64,000 bases of DNA, from contig NZ_FSRC01000003.1 in the NCBI RefSeq assembly GCF_900129785.1, positions 124,001 to 188,000 of the forward strand, in the 5' to 3' direction. How positions within the stretch are numbered: position 1 is the stretch's first letter; every line of letters starts with the position of its first letter. Positions 43,622 to 52,324 of the stretch are shown here, piece after piece. This stretch comes from Algoriphagus halophilus (GTDB taxonomy: Bacteria; Bacteroidota; Bacteroidia; Cytophagales; Cyclobacteriaceae). The notes beneath the pieces were generated by a model that was given only the letters and a program-made list of their open reading frames with translations, was not told the origin of the DNA and ran no database searches. The translations under genes and the position numbers were made by a program.

Positions 43622-46345
43622 CTACTCCTCGGGCAATAAATCGAGTTCCTGAGCCCTGCGGACCGCTGCCATTCGATTATTGACATAAAGTTTCTGGTAA
43701 GCCCTGTAGAGGTGTTTTTTAACGGTGTCCAGGGAAATGAATAATTCCTCTGCAATATCCCCATTATTGGCACCACGGGAAACAAGCAAAAGAATTTCCA
43801 ATTCACGTTTTGATAAACCTGATATAGATTTTTTGGGCGTTATGATTTTTTCAGGACCTTTTTTAAGGGAGTAACGTTTTTCTTCTTCAAAGGCATTTAA
43901 AAGACTTAGGACGTGTGCATTATCTGCGTGGGTTTCGCCAATTTCCTTCAATAAAGGAAGTATCCCCCATCCCATATCTAGGAAGGTACGCTTATGATTT
44001 AAATCTTTTGACAGTGCAAGTGCTTCACAAAGGAGTTCCTTTGCCTGCTCATACCGAGATTCCCTTGCATACACAATTGCCTTCAGTGCAAGGCATTGAA
44101 TAAGGTGATTATTTTTGCGAAACTCCCTTGCAGAATGAATTAAATTTTCAAGGAGTTCTTTTCCCTTTTCCTCTTTACCTGTTAAAATGAGGAGCTTTAC
44201 CTGAGTTAATTCCGGTATATAATAGAGCCCCCAAAAAGAAGAGCCTACATTGAAGTTTGCGAATGGTGAAATAGCAACCGCGCTATCAATATCACCTTTT
44301 CTCAGAAACACTTCCACTTGAAATGCTTTCACCAATCCCTTAATCGATTCCTGGTCAAATTCATTTGCCAGAATTTCGCAGTGAGTAATTTCACGGTCTA
44401 GTTCCTCCCATTTACCTGTAGCCATGTCTGAAAGACACTTTATAAAATAAAAGTGCATGATCCATAAGGGCCAACCTCTATAGCGGTGTTTTTTTAAATC
44501 TTCATGGAATTCCCCGATTTTATCAAGACGGTTAGTAATGTATAGCGAAGTAGCTAAACTATACGCGCCCATCATCCAAGCAGCGGGGAATATGTCTGAG
44601 GCAGCAAACGTTTTAAGGGCTTCGCCATCAGTTGCCAACAGGTCCGTATTTCCTTCCAGAAAATGAATTAAACATCTTCCCTGCAACAAGCGCATCTTAT
44701 AATAGGGGTCCGAAGACGCAAATTTTCCGAACTCACTATCCAGATTCTCCAAAGCCTGATCTTTTAAACCCTTGACGTACAAGGCCATGGAATAATAGGC
44801 CACAGAGGATTCCCGATGAAAATAGTGTTCATCCCCAGGGATGAACTCCATCGCTTTCTCCGCATAAAATAGTGTTCGCTCAATATCTCCTAATTTGAAG
44901 GACATAATATCCTTTAAACAGTGTAACTCACCAAACAACTTCCTATCGTAGGGTTTGTAGAAATCCAACGCTTTGGATAGCTCTTCGGCGCGATCGATGT
45001 GTTTTGCCAAATCCACAAAGTTGGCATTGTAGTTTTGTAACATTGCCGAACTAAGTACTATTTCAAGGCAATCATTCATCGCCTGAGGGGGGAAAAGGGA
45101 AATAAACTGATTCAGTTTTTGGATCCTATCGTGATTAAACAATTCAATTCGATGTCTGTTAAAAACTGTCACAGCAAATTGAAGATCCTTTGATCTAATT
45201 GCATATATCAGTGATTCTTCAAACATTTGGTTTTCCTCAAACCAACCACTTGCTGCTTTATAGAGACGCTCAACAACTTCCTTGGTAAAATAGCGTTCGG
45301 TTCGATAATTCAGCTGGCTCCTGAATAAGTGGTGATACCGGTACCATTGGCCCGTAGAATCAAGTGGGATAAGAAAGAAATTACGCTCCCTTGACAATCT
45401 TATAAATTCCCTACACCCGGGCTGTGTGAGGTCACTGTCATCTATGGCTGCTTCCATAGTTCTGATCAATTCCAATGAGAATTGATCCAACAAGGAAGTC
45501 AAAATCAGGTATTTTTGGATATTTATTGGCAATCCCTTGTAGACAACTTCATCAAACAGGTCCGAAATTATGGAATTGCTATTTGTCAGAGATGCCAGAA
45601 TTTTCTCAAATGAAATCCCCTCTTTTAATCCCATAAGTCCTACAGTGATTCCCGTAATCCATCCTTCTGTATTCTGGATTAAGGACTTTATTTGTTCATC
45701 CGTAATGGTGGAAGCAATTTTAGATCGAAGTTTTATTGCCTCCTCCGCAGTAAATGCGAGATCCACCATTCTGATCTCCAAAAGCTTATTCTGTGCCCTT
45801 AGCCTAGCCATTTTAAATGGAGGGTCCCGTCGGGTCAGAATCACCAAATGAAATTTCTCAGGAGGAAACTGCAAAATTTCCTGAATGATTTCATGAATTT
45901 TCTGTTCTCTGATGACATGATAGTCATCCAGAACCAGAACATAAGGCTCGTGAGTTTCATCCAAATCATTGATCAGAAGGGCAGAAATTAAATTTGATGG
46001 AAGATCACTTCCTCCAAGCAAAGATTCCAAATGGAAGGTTCTTTGCGGCCATTGTTCTTTGAATAAGGCAACTATATACGTTAGGAAAACCTGCACGTCA
46101 TTGTGTTCCTCATCAAGGGAGAGCCATCCGTAATTATGCCCCTTTTCTTCAATCCATTGGCTTACTGTTATGCTTTTACCACAACCTGTTGAAGCTGAGA
46201 CCAAGGTAAATGGTGCAGAAATATTGGCCTCCAACTGGTCGATAAGAGCTTTTCGATTTACAAACTCTTTCCTTAAAGCAGGTTTGTAAAGTTTGGACTT
46301 CGCAACGAATTGAATTTTGGTGAAATTTTCCGGGGATCTATTCAT
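43622..46345 (-). CDS. MalT-like LuxR-family (LAL) transcriptional regulator
   Basis: The 907-residue protein has an N-terminal STAND-type ATPase: Walker A at about residues 51-58 (ASTGCGKS) and a Walker B-like VLVLDDYHVI. A long helical-repeat region follows (LLQGRCLIHFLEG, YARESRYEQAKELL), and a LuxR helix-turn-helix forms the end (GLSKRELEILLLVSRGAN, GDIAEELFISLDTVKKHL). Such proteins are ATP-dependent activators responding to small inducers, maltotriose in MalT. It lies upstream of the small protein and the deacylase, M81 and beta-lactamase-type genes on the same strand and is the natural candidate regulator of that island. Confidence 0.93.
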   Translation of the reverse strand: MNRSPENFTKIQFVAKSKLYKPALRKEFVNRKALIDQLEANISAPFTLVSASTGCGKSITVSQWIEEKGHNYGWLSLDEEHNDVQVFLTYIVALFKEQWPQRTFHLESLLGGSDLPSNLISALLINDLDETHEPYVLVLDDYHVIREQKIHEIIQEILQFPPEKFHLVILTRRDPPFKMARLRAQNKLLEIRMVDLAFTAEEAIKLRSKIASTITDEQIKSLIQNTEGWITGITVGLMGLKEGISFEKILASLTNSNSIISDLFDEVVYKGLPINIQKYLILTSLLDQFSLELIRTMEAAIDDSDLTQPGCREFIRLSRERNFFLIPLDSTGQWYRYHHLFRSQLNYRTERYFTKEVVERLYKAASGWFEENQMFEESLIYAIRSKDLQFAVTVFNRHRIELFNHDRIQKLNQFISLFPPQAMNDCLEIVLSSAMLQNYNANFVDLAKHIDRAEELSKALDFYKPYDRKLFGELHCLKDIMSFKLGDIERTLFYAEKAMEFIPGDEHYFHRESSVAYYSMALYVKGLKDQALENLDSEFGKFASSDPYYKMRLLQGRCLIHFLEGNTDLLATDGEALKTFAASDIFPAAWMMGAYSLATSLYITNRLDKIGEFHEDLKKHRYRGWPLWIMHFYFIKCLSDMATGKWEELDREITHCEILANEFDQESIKGLVKAFQVEVFLRKGDIDSAVAISPFANFNVGSSFWGLYYIPELTQVKLLILTGKEEKGKELLENLIHSAREFRKNNHLIQCLALKAIVYARESRYEQAKELLCEALALSKDLNHKRTFLDMGWGILPLLKEIGETHADNAHVLSLLNAFEEEKRYSLKKGPEKIITPKKSISGLSKRELEILLLVSRGANNGDIAEELFISLDTVKKHLYRAYQKLYVNNRMAAVRRAQELDLLPEE

Positions 46346-46881
46346 CAGCGATTAACTTTATTATTCCTGTCGGATTATTAGGTATTGCTTTTCTTTGGTT
46401 TAAAATAATCTCAAACAGCCTACTTACCATTGTTTTTATGGATTTATCCTTCTTTCATTTGGATATTCCTGTCAAAGTCACAACTCTTTTCTTGTTAAGA
46501 GTGACCAGTTTTTCAAGTTCTTAAAGAAGTGTTTTTAAGGCCAGTCATAGAATAAATATACTATAACTTATCAATAAATTTTTTCGCTCCATTTTCGCCT
46601 TTTGGGACGAATTGATTCTTTTTTTCAAGGATAAATTATTTTTCTATTTTTATTTGAGGTTACTTAACAATTTCTGCTACTTCAGTAGCAAAAAGGTGGA
46701 TTGTTGTGGTATATATTTGTGTATGGTTTTTTAAGTTTCTCTATCGTATAGGAGGAGAATTTGATCTTTGGAGCTAAAACAGCACTAGGAAGAGTTAAAA
46801 AATACTTCTAGGCATGAAATTCAAATGATTATATCTAGAATGGCAAGGGATCATTTTTCTGGATAATTCTATTAACATTCT
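46346..46881. other. Intergenic region upstream of the LuxR/MalT-type regulator
   Basis: No gene was seen in 536 AT-rich bases. They include a perfect short hairpin, TGCTAC then TTCA then GTAGCA at 46675-46690, flanked by T- and A-rich sequence. The regulator's promoter should be near 46350-46450. No consensus promoter was identified with confidence. Confidence 0.4.
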
Positions 46882-47652
46882 TCAGTGAGTTTCTAATTTT
46901 TTCTCGATCCTGTTGATCAACTCATCAGTGTTTCGCTTTAGGTCTTTCCAATAGGTTTCGTTCACAGAAGTGTAGGAATAAAATTCAGCCATCCGCTTTT
47001 TGTTGTCTTTATTTTCCTTGAGATATTCAATAAAATCTGGGTCATACGTGCCAATTGCCCAGTTTTCAAACCAATCGTATTGCTTATATTCTTGAATGTT
47101 TCTTTTGGAGATCTCCACGGTAACTTTGTTGTATTCTGGAAGAACAGTTCCCAACTGTGAATAATAGCTGATAATGTCATTGGTTAATGAGTCATTGACC
47201 AAATCCTTATTATTAAGCAGTTTGAGCAAATCGTATCCTTTGGTATTTGGTAGAAAAGCCACAAAGTCAGTACATAAACTCCGGATGGGCCTGATATTAG
47301 GGTCATCATAAGTGACTGCATCGATGCTTTCATAAAAGGAATCTGGAATTTTATTTCCAAGCATATCGAGAATAAATTGATTGGTAGTCTCGATATTCTC
47401 AATATCAAGTACCAGCTTTACCCTGTCGTTTTGAAGATCCTTGTGGATTTGTTCGAATACACTTTTGGTGTATTGGTCTTCTAGAAAATCCTCACGGCTG
47501 GTATTGATATAAAGAGCTATCAATATTCCGATGACGACCAGCAAAATTTCTCCGATTGCATAAAAAAGATACCTGACTATTTTATCGGATTTAAAGGTGG
47601 AAACATCTTCAGATATTAATTTTTGGCGGAATTTTCTAAAGAAGTTGATCAT
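46882..47652 (-). CDS. DUF6090-family membrane protein, paralogue 3 of 3
   Basis: The 256-residue protein starts MINFFRKFRQKLISEDV and has one N-terminal membrane helix (EILLVVIGILIALYI), as in the DUF6090 family of Bacteroidota. The remaining ~190 residues are hydrophilic and mostly helical. Its start overlaps the end of the preceding gene by four bases (ATGA-type), showing translational coupling. It is the most divergent of the three paralogues. Function of the family is unknown. Confidence 0.88.
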   Translation of the reverse strand: MINFFRKFRQKLISEDVSTFKSDKIVRYLFYAIGEILLVVIGILIALYINTSREDFLEDQYTKSVFEQIHKDLQNDRVKLVLDIENIETTNQFILDMLGNKIPDSFYESIDAVTYDDPNIRPIRSLCTDFVAFLPNTKGYDLLKLLNNKDLVNDSLTNDIISYYSQLGTVLPEYNKVTVEISKRNIQEYKQYDWFENWAIGTYDPDFIEYLKENKDNKKRMAEFYSYTSVNETYWKDLKRNTDELINRIEKKLETH

Positions 47653-48428
47653 AGTTTGGTACCTCTTTCATTGGTTTCTTTCAATTCTGATTCGATCAGC
47701 ATAGTCAACTCACTGATGTCATTGTCTAAATTCACTCGGTAGTCCAATACATCTTGAGTCATATTCAATTTGATACCTAACAGGTTTCTGATGCGCTGAT
47801 CGGATAGGATACTCTTGTAATCATTTTGGGTTTCATTTGTAATGTTGATTGAGGGGATGGCTGATTTGATAAGAGGAATAAAATTGATCTCGTTTTCAGC
47901 AATATCATCAATTCGAATTTGTTGCACATTTAATCGGTCTTCTAGCATGCCTCTCAGTTCATTTAAATTTACTTCCAAGCTGGTGAATTTTTCTTTAATC
48001 TTTTGATTCTTGATAAGTCCCAGTTTATTGGTGTTTTTGAGGTCGGTATAGGTATTAATGACAGGTATGTCATTTTCTAAATTCCAAAAAGCATCTTTGA
48101 AAATCTTATCTGTAATCGTAAGATCATCCAGATTTGACTTGATTGAGTCTAGCCCTAGAACCACTAACAGAACGCCCTTTGTTTCCCTTTCAGCAGAAAC
48201 TAAGGCCTCGGATTGTTTTTTTGCCAGAATTAAATTTTTATCCAGACTTTCTAGGATGGCGGTTTCTTCCAGGTTGTTTTTTCGCTCCTCATTCCAATTA
48301 TTGATAGATAATGCAATTAGAATTCCAATTACCACCAGGATAATTTCCCCAAATGCATAAAGTAGATATTTCGTGAACTTGTTTTCAACCAACATATGTT
48401 GCCGAATTTTTCTGAAGAATTTTAACAT
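47649..48428 (-). CDS. DUF6090-family membrane protein, paralogue 2 of 3
   Basis: The 259-residue protein has the DUF6090 opening MLKFFRKIRQHMLVENKF and a single N-terminal helix (GEIILVVIGILIALSI), then the basic NNWNEERK motif and a helical C-terminal portion. The first ~140 bases of the gene are nearly identical to those of the next paralogue at 48450-49208, while the rest of the protein differs strongly. Separated by 21 bases from that gene and overlapping the following one, it sits in a three-gene operon. Confidence 0.88.
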   Translation of the reverse strand: MLKFFRKIRQHMLVENKFTKYLLYAFGEIILVVIGILIALSINNWNEERKNNLEETAILESLDKNLILAKKQSEALVSAERETKGVLLVVLGLDSIKSNLDDLTITDKIFKDAFWNLENDIPVINTYTDLKNTNKLGLIKNQKIKEKFTSLEVNLNELRGMLEDRLNVQQIRIDDIAENEINFIPLIKSAIPSINITNETQNDYKSILSDQRIRNLLGIKLNMTQDVLDYRVNLDNDISELTMLIESELKETNERGTKL

Positions 48429-48449
48429 GGTTATCAGTACAAGCTATTT

Positions 48450-49208
48450 TTATTTATCTTTTAATTCAGCCTGGATAATCTGAATCATTCGGTCTATTTT
48501 CTCTTTGAAAACTTGTTCATCCAAAACATTCTCTTTTCTCCATGCGACAATATTGGCTAACAAATCTTCCATTTCACGATTACTGAAAAACCATTCATAA
48601 TCAGAAAGATAAGTTCCTTCTGGGAATTCTTCATACCTCCCTGTAGTTGCCAAACCATTTAATGCATTCAGTTTGCCATCTGTTGCTGGCCAAAAACGCT
48701 CATTTAATAGCCTCCTGACAAAGCCATCTTCCTGATTAGCATCTAAAATCATAGATTCAAAAGAGGAGATGTATGATTTCAATTCCGCGTTTTTGAGATA
48801 GTCGATTTTATTGGAGGAAATCAGTGATTTGATATATCCATCTTTTGCCTCAAAAGAATATCCGCTAAGGACATTAGAAGTAAGGGAATCCAATTTATTG
48901 ACCGAAATATGTGATATATCAGTTCCAAATAGGTTTAAGAGATAAATTCCATTTTCGAATTCTTCCTTATGAAGTTCATTGATGGTGGAAAGATCTACCA
49001 AATTGGAATTTAACTCGCTTTTTAAATTTCGGAGAATTTCTATTTCAGCATTCCTGATTTTTCGCTCCTCATTCCAATTATTGATGGATAACGCAATTAA
49101 AATTCCAATTACCACCAGGATAATTTCACCAAGTGCATAAAGTAGATATTTCGTGAACTTGTTTTCAACCAATAGATGTTGACGAATTTTTCTGAAGAAA
49201 TTGATCAT
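48450..49208 (-). CDS. DUF6090-family membrane protein, paralogue 1 of 3
   Basis: The 252-residue protein starts MINFFRKIRQHLLVENKF, with a membrane helix (GEIILVVIGILIALSI) and NNWNEERK, like its neighbour. It is the first gene of the three-gene DUF6090 operon and is preceded by 696 bases that include the repeat array and G-rich tract. The C-terminal two thirds are predicted helical and hydrophilic with unrecognised sequence. The role of the family is not established; membrane-anchored helical proteins of this layout could be sensors or scaffolds. Confidence 0.88.
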   Translation of the reverse strand: MINFFRKIRQHLLVENKFTKYLLYALGEIILVVIGILIALSINNWNEERKIRNAEIEILRNLKSELNSNLVDLSTINELHKEEFENGIYLLNLFGTDISHISVNKLDSLTSNVLSGYSFEAKDGYIKSLISSNKIDYLKNAELKSYISSFESMILDANQEDGFVRRLLNERFWPATDGKLNALNGLATTGRYEEFPEGTYLSDYEWFFSNREMEDLLANIVAWRKENVLDEQVFKEKIDRMIQIIQAELKDK

Positions 49209-49449
49209 GGGTAATTATCTGGCTGGTGTACAGTTAGTTTGTTGGTACTTTCCTTACTAATATACTTTTCCTTTTTGGTAGAATTGATAGAATTCCCCAT
49301 TCATTAAGGGTTTGTATGATCCCAAATGCCCAATTTTTTCAAGATCACCTAATCAGTTTACAATTTTTGAAAGCTCAACAAAGACAAAAATTATTGAAAA
49401 GGTATTTGATTAGGTAGTGTCAGAACCTTGATTAATACCTCTTATTATT

Positions 49450-49680
49450 GGGTTAATGGAGATATAAAAAGATTCTCCATTAACCCTTATAGAACCTTCC
49501 GAGATATTAATTCTATCTCGTGAGCCTTAAAAAGAATCAAACGACATTCGAAAAGAATATAACGAGATCCTAAAAGAATCTCCATTGAACCAAAAAGTAT
49601 CTCGGGAGATACTCAAAGAGTCTCGTTTGATATTAAAAGGACCTCCGGAAATTCAAAAAGAATCTCGCTAGATTCTTTTT
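49450..49680. repeat. Degenerate ~21-nt repeat array built of small palindromes and A-tracts
   Basis: Units resembling TAAAAGAATCTC..GAGATA follow each other. A-tracts start at about 49529, 49551, 49572, 49592, 49615, 49635 and 49655, roughly every 21 bases. The array is bounded by two perfect hairpins: GGGTTAATGGAGA/TCTCCATTAACCC (49450-49486) and AAAAAGAATCT/AGATTCTTTTT (49655-49680). Internal dyads include CGAGATA/TATCTCG (49500-49520) and GTATCTC/GAGATAC (49597-49612). No protein fits it. It lies upstream of the DUF6090 operon. Confidence 0.65.
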
Positions 49681-49692
49681 ACTCCCCTAGGT

Positions 49693-49730
49693 GGGGGTAT
49701 AGACTGGGGAGAGGGGGTATGAGGAGGGGG
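49693..49730 (+). other. G-rich tract, possible G-quadruplex
   Basis: Runs of five, four, five and five G residues (49693-49697, 49706-49709, 49713-49717, 49726-49730) are separated by 8, 3 and 8 bases. Four such runs could fold into a G-quadruplex on the plus strand. It lies just beyond the repeat array. Confidence 0.5.
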
Positions 49731-49904
49731 TATTTACCAAAACCCTATATGATCTACCTTTGTTGAAATGGAGGAAAATCACCTTAATTCTAGGAGTTAC
49801 TCGGGATGGATAGTTTTGATTGAGGTGGATATTAGGGTTTAGTCCGCGACAATTGTTGGGACAAACTATGCTTAGATACAATAATGTCCATCAACCAGAC
49901 AGGG

Positions 49905-50621
49905 TTAATAGAAGAGTTTTACGTAGGTAGTTGCAGAGGATTGCCAGAAGTTACTGTCTTTGATCTGCCAAAGCACAGAACCCAGCAGCAAAAGCAAGAA
50001 CACGACCAGATAAGGTTTATAGTTATTTTTCTTGGCTAAGTCAACACCCAGCAATACACCTACAATTACCAGATCGAGCGCATCTGTGATTGTCAAAGCA
50101 GCAAAACTTGAAAAATCAAAACTTGACATCAGGCCACGGCCTACACCTGGACCAATAGCCAAAATTCCGGTGGCAATCATATAGCGCATATGCGCAGATG
50201 GAGTTTTGCGGTAACCCATTGCCAAAGCCCAGAAAATGGCGAACGTGACTAATCCACGAATATCAAGCGCCATAAAACCTAAGTTTTCGGATTCAGGAAT
50301 CACATCCACACCGCGCCAGTAGGAACCTTTTCCTACCAAGAACATCGAGATGATAATCAAAGGTCCTAATAGGTAGGAGACTTTACCTAAGTTTCGATGC
50401 AGTTTTAGCTTTTTGAAGTATATCAGCATTGGTTGTACCACCAATAACCCCAACCAAGCCATTAATAGGGCCCCGTGAATATGTATGACGTTTGTGGAGT
50501 TTTCGAAGTTTGGAAACTGGCTAGTATAAGACTCATAAAAGCCCCATTGCACTCCAATGATGATAATGATTATAAACAGAGCGGTAAGAGGATAGGTGTT
50601 TTTTGCCTGGAGTGTTTGCAT
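49905..50621 (-). CDS. Multi-helix integral membrane protein, function unknown
   Basis: The 238-residue protein contains six to seven predicted membrane helices (TALFIIIIIIGVQWGF, GALLMAWLGLLVVQPML, LGPLIIISMFLVG, PYLVVFLLLLLG). Histidines occur at the first helix ends (VIHIHGALLM, KKLKLHRNLGKVSYL), a layout also seen in DUF2306-like and cytochrome-like membrane proteins. I do not recognise a family with certainty. It is transcribed alone and its stop lies 170 bases from the G-rich tract. Confidence 0.8.
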   Translation of the reverse strand: MQTLQAKNTYPLTALFIIIIIIGVQWGFYESYTSQFPNFENSTNVIHIHGALLMAWLGLLVVQPMLIYFKKLKLHRNLGKVSYLLGPLIIISMFLVGKGSYWRGVDVIPESENLGFMALDIRGLVTFAIFWALAMGYRKTPSAHMRYMIATGILAIGPGVGRGLMSSFDFSSFAALTITDALDLVIVGVLLGVDLAKKNNYKPYLVVFLLLLLGSVLWQIKDSNFWQSSATTYVKLFY

Positions 50622-50784
50622 CGCTGATATTCGTTGATCCAGACTAATTTATCGAATTTATTTTGATGTATACTATAATGTCATATATAATTTGGTTTAT
50701 ATTTAAAAATGCCGAATAACATTTTTTTTTCAAGTATACCTTTCTGGAAAAAATAGAAGGACGGATTAACAGAGTTGTTCCATT

Positions 50785-51636
50785 TTAAACCTCAATTGAT
50801 TCGCCGTCTTCTGGAATCCTTATTTTGGATTCTAAACCTTTGGATTTTAATTCTTTAGATAGAATTTCCCTCGTTACAAAACAATGGTTAATGGTGTCCA
50901 TATGGACTGCGATGATCTTTGTATCGGGAAGCTTTTCATGAACTTTTACAATATCACTGGAAGTCATGGTAATAGGATCACCAGTTAAGAACTTTGCTCC
51001 TCCTGCATTTAGAATTGTGGCTTTTGGACGATGGTTGGTAAGTACCTTTTCCACTTCCTCACACCAAATGGTATCACCAGCCAAATAGATGGAATCTTTT
51101 TGGTGTTTGAAAACAAACCCTGAAACTGCTCCCATACTTTTTCCAATATCTCCAGTCCCATGTTGTCCGCTTGTTCTATGAATTTCGATTCCTTGCCAAC
51201 TGAACGTATTCTCAATGCTTTGGACATTTTCAAAGCCTTGCTTTCTCAAGGATTCCACATCATTCGGGGAACAAAAAATAAGTTTGTTTTTAGGGGTAAA
51301 GTCTTTTGCTGGAACGTCCCAATGGTCTCGATGCAAGTGGGTAATCACTATTGCGTCCACTTCAGAAATCATGGTGTTTATTTCTGATTTGGGAATGGGC
51401 AACTCGACCATAGGAATCCTTATATCATTCCCGCAATTCTTAATCGGATCCATGGCATCTTTTTCTGAAAGCATGGGGTCTATTAGTAATTTTTTTCCAT
51501 TCATCTCCAAAATCAATGTAGCATGTCTCAGAAGCCTGATGATTGATGTGCTCTTCAAGTGAACGGGTTTTGCGCTCAGCAAAGAGGGGAATGTCCCTAA
51601 GAATAATACACTCTTAATGAAAGTTTTTCGCTTCAT
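50785..51636 (-). CDS. Exported MBL-fold metallo-hydrolase
   Basis: From the ATG at 51636 (MKRKTFIKSVLFLG) the protein has about 283 residues with an N-terminal leader. The metallo-beta-lactamase fold is clear: HxHxDH in ITHLHRDHWD, GDTIWCEEV for the second metal side, and HMDTINHCF near the end. It belongs to the broad UlaG/YcbL-like group of lactonases and hydrolases. An upstream start at 51690 adds 18 residues but spoils the leader. The substrate is unknown. Confidence 0.88.
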   Translation of the reverse strand: MKRKTFIKSVLFLGTFPSLLSAKPVHLKSTSIIRLLRHATLILEMNGKKLLIDPMLSEKDAMDPIKNCGNDIRIPMVELPIPKSEINTMISEVDAIVITHLHRDHWDVPAKDFTPKNKLIFCSPNDVESLRKQGFENVQSIENTFSWQGIEIHRTSGQHGTGDIGKSMGAVSGFVFKHQKDSIYLAGDTIWCEEVEKVLTNHRPKATILNAGGAKFLTGDPITMTSSDIVKVHEKLPDTKIIAVHMDTINHCFVTREILSKELKSKGLESKIRIPEDGESIEV

Positions 51637-51743
51637 ATCTGCATTTCCTAATTTATGAAAGTCCCTTTTGGCTTTTGTAAAGCTACCCAATAAACTGACA
51701 AGGACTTGCCTATGAAATAGGTTCTAAACCCCTTTTGAGGAGT

Positions 51744-52166
51744 TTATTTAATGTCTTGATTTTCTATTTCGTAATAATATTTGAAAAATCTTCTGGACGG
51801 TTCATCCACTATCCAATAACTATTAATAGTATAAATATTTTTTCCTGCATCGCTTTCTTTATACACCTTAAGAATCTGTCCAGCTTGATTTTTAATAACT
51901 ACAGAATCATAGTCTATAAGTGAAGGTTCAAGGTAGGTTCCTCCAATATCAAAACCTTCTTGAAAGAGTTCCATTTCTCCAGAAGCCATTTGTATGATTT
52001 TGCTTGAACTTTCATCTGGCGATATAAATTCAATGGTGAGGTTTTCAGTTGTTAGATTTGAAATGTTTGCCTCCAAAGTTGAAACTGGGTCACAACTTGA
52101 TAAGATTAGAATGATAAGGATTGAAACGGTTAAATTTTTCTGGCCCATTCTTGTGATTTTTGCCAA
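51744..52166 (-). CDS. Hypothetical lipoprotein
   Basis: The 140-residue protein has a lipoprotein signal with lipobox LSSC. The remainder looks like a small beta-rich domain (LTTENLTIEFISPDESS, YTINSYWIVDEPSRRFF). An internal ATG at 52148 (MGQKN) is an alternative start giving a shorter leader. No family was recognised. It is divergent in no obvious operon. Confidence 0.75.
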   Translation of the reverse strand: MAKITRMGQKNLTVSILIILILSSCDPVSTLEANISNLTTENLTIEFISPDESSSKIIQMASGEMELFQEGFDIGGTYLEPSLIDYDSVVIKNQAGQILKVYKESDAGKNIYTINSYWIVDEPSRRFFKYYYEIENQDIK

Positions 52167-52272
52167 AGTAATATATGAATAGCAGGTGATAATCAGTATC
52201 CATCCTTATTGTAAAATCATTAAGTTTTTAGCAAATTCTAACAACCTTAAGTGCTAGAATTTAAGAATAAAA

Positions 52273-52300
52273 AAGGCTGAACTCTATAGAATACAGCCTT
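52273..52300 (-). terminator. Terminator after the secreted isomerase-like gene
   Basis: AAGGCTG (52273-52279) pairs with CAGCCTT (52294-52300), and the minus strand continues with a T-rich tail. It lies 25 bases past the stop of the gene at 52325. Confidence 0.65.
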
Positions 52301-52324
52301 CTTAGAAGTAAAATTATTGGAAGT

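Noticed and set aside
35540..46345. Complete microcystin-degrading mlr cluster
   Set aside because: No MlrA-type membrane protease or MlrD transporter is present. M81 and beta-lactamase-family proteins are common outside microcystin breakdown, so only a broader peptide-hydrolysis hypothesis is kept.
49450..49680. CRISPR array
   Set aside because: Unit length is too short and too variable, there are no unique spacers between identical repeats, and no cas genes are present in the window.
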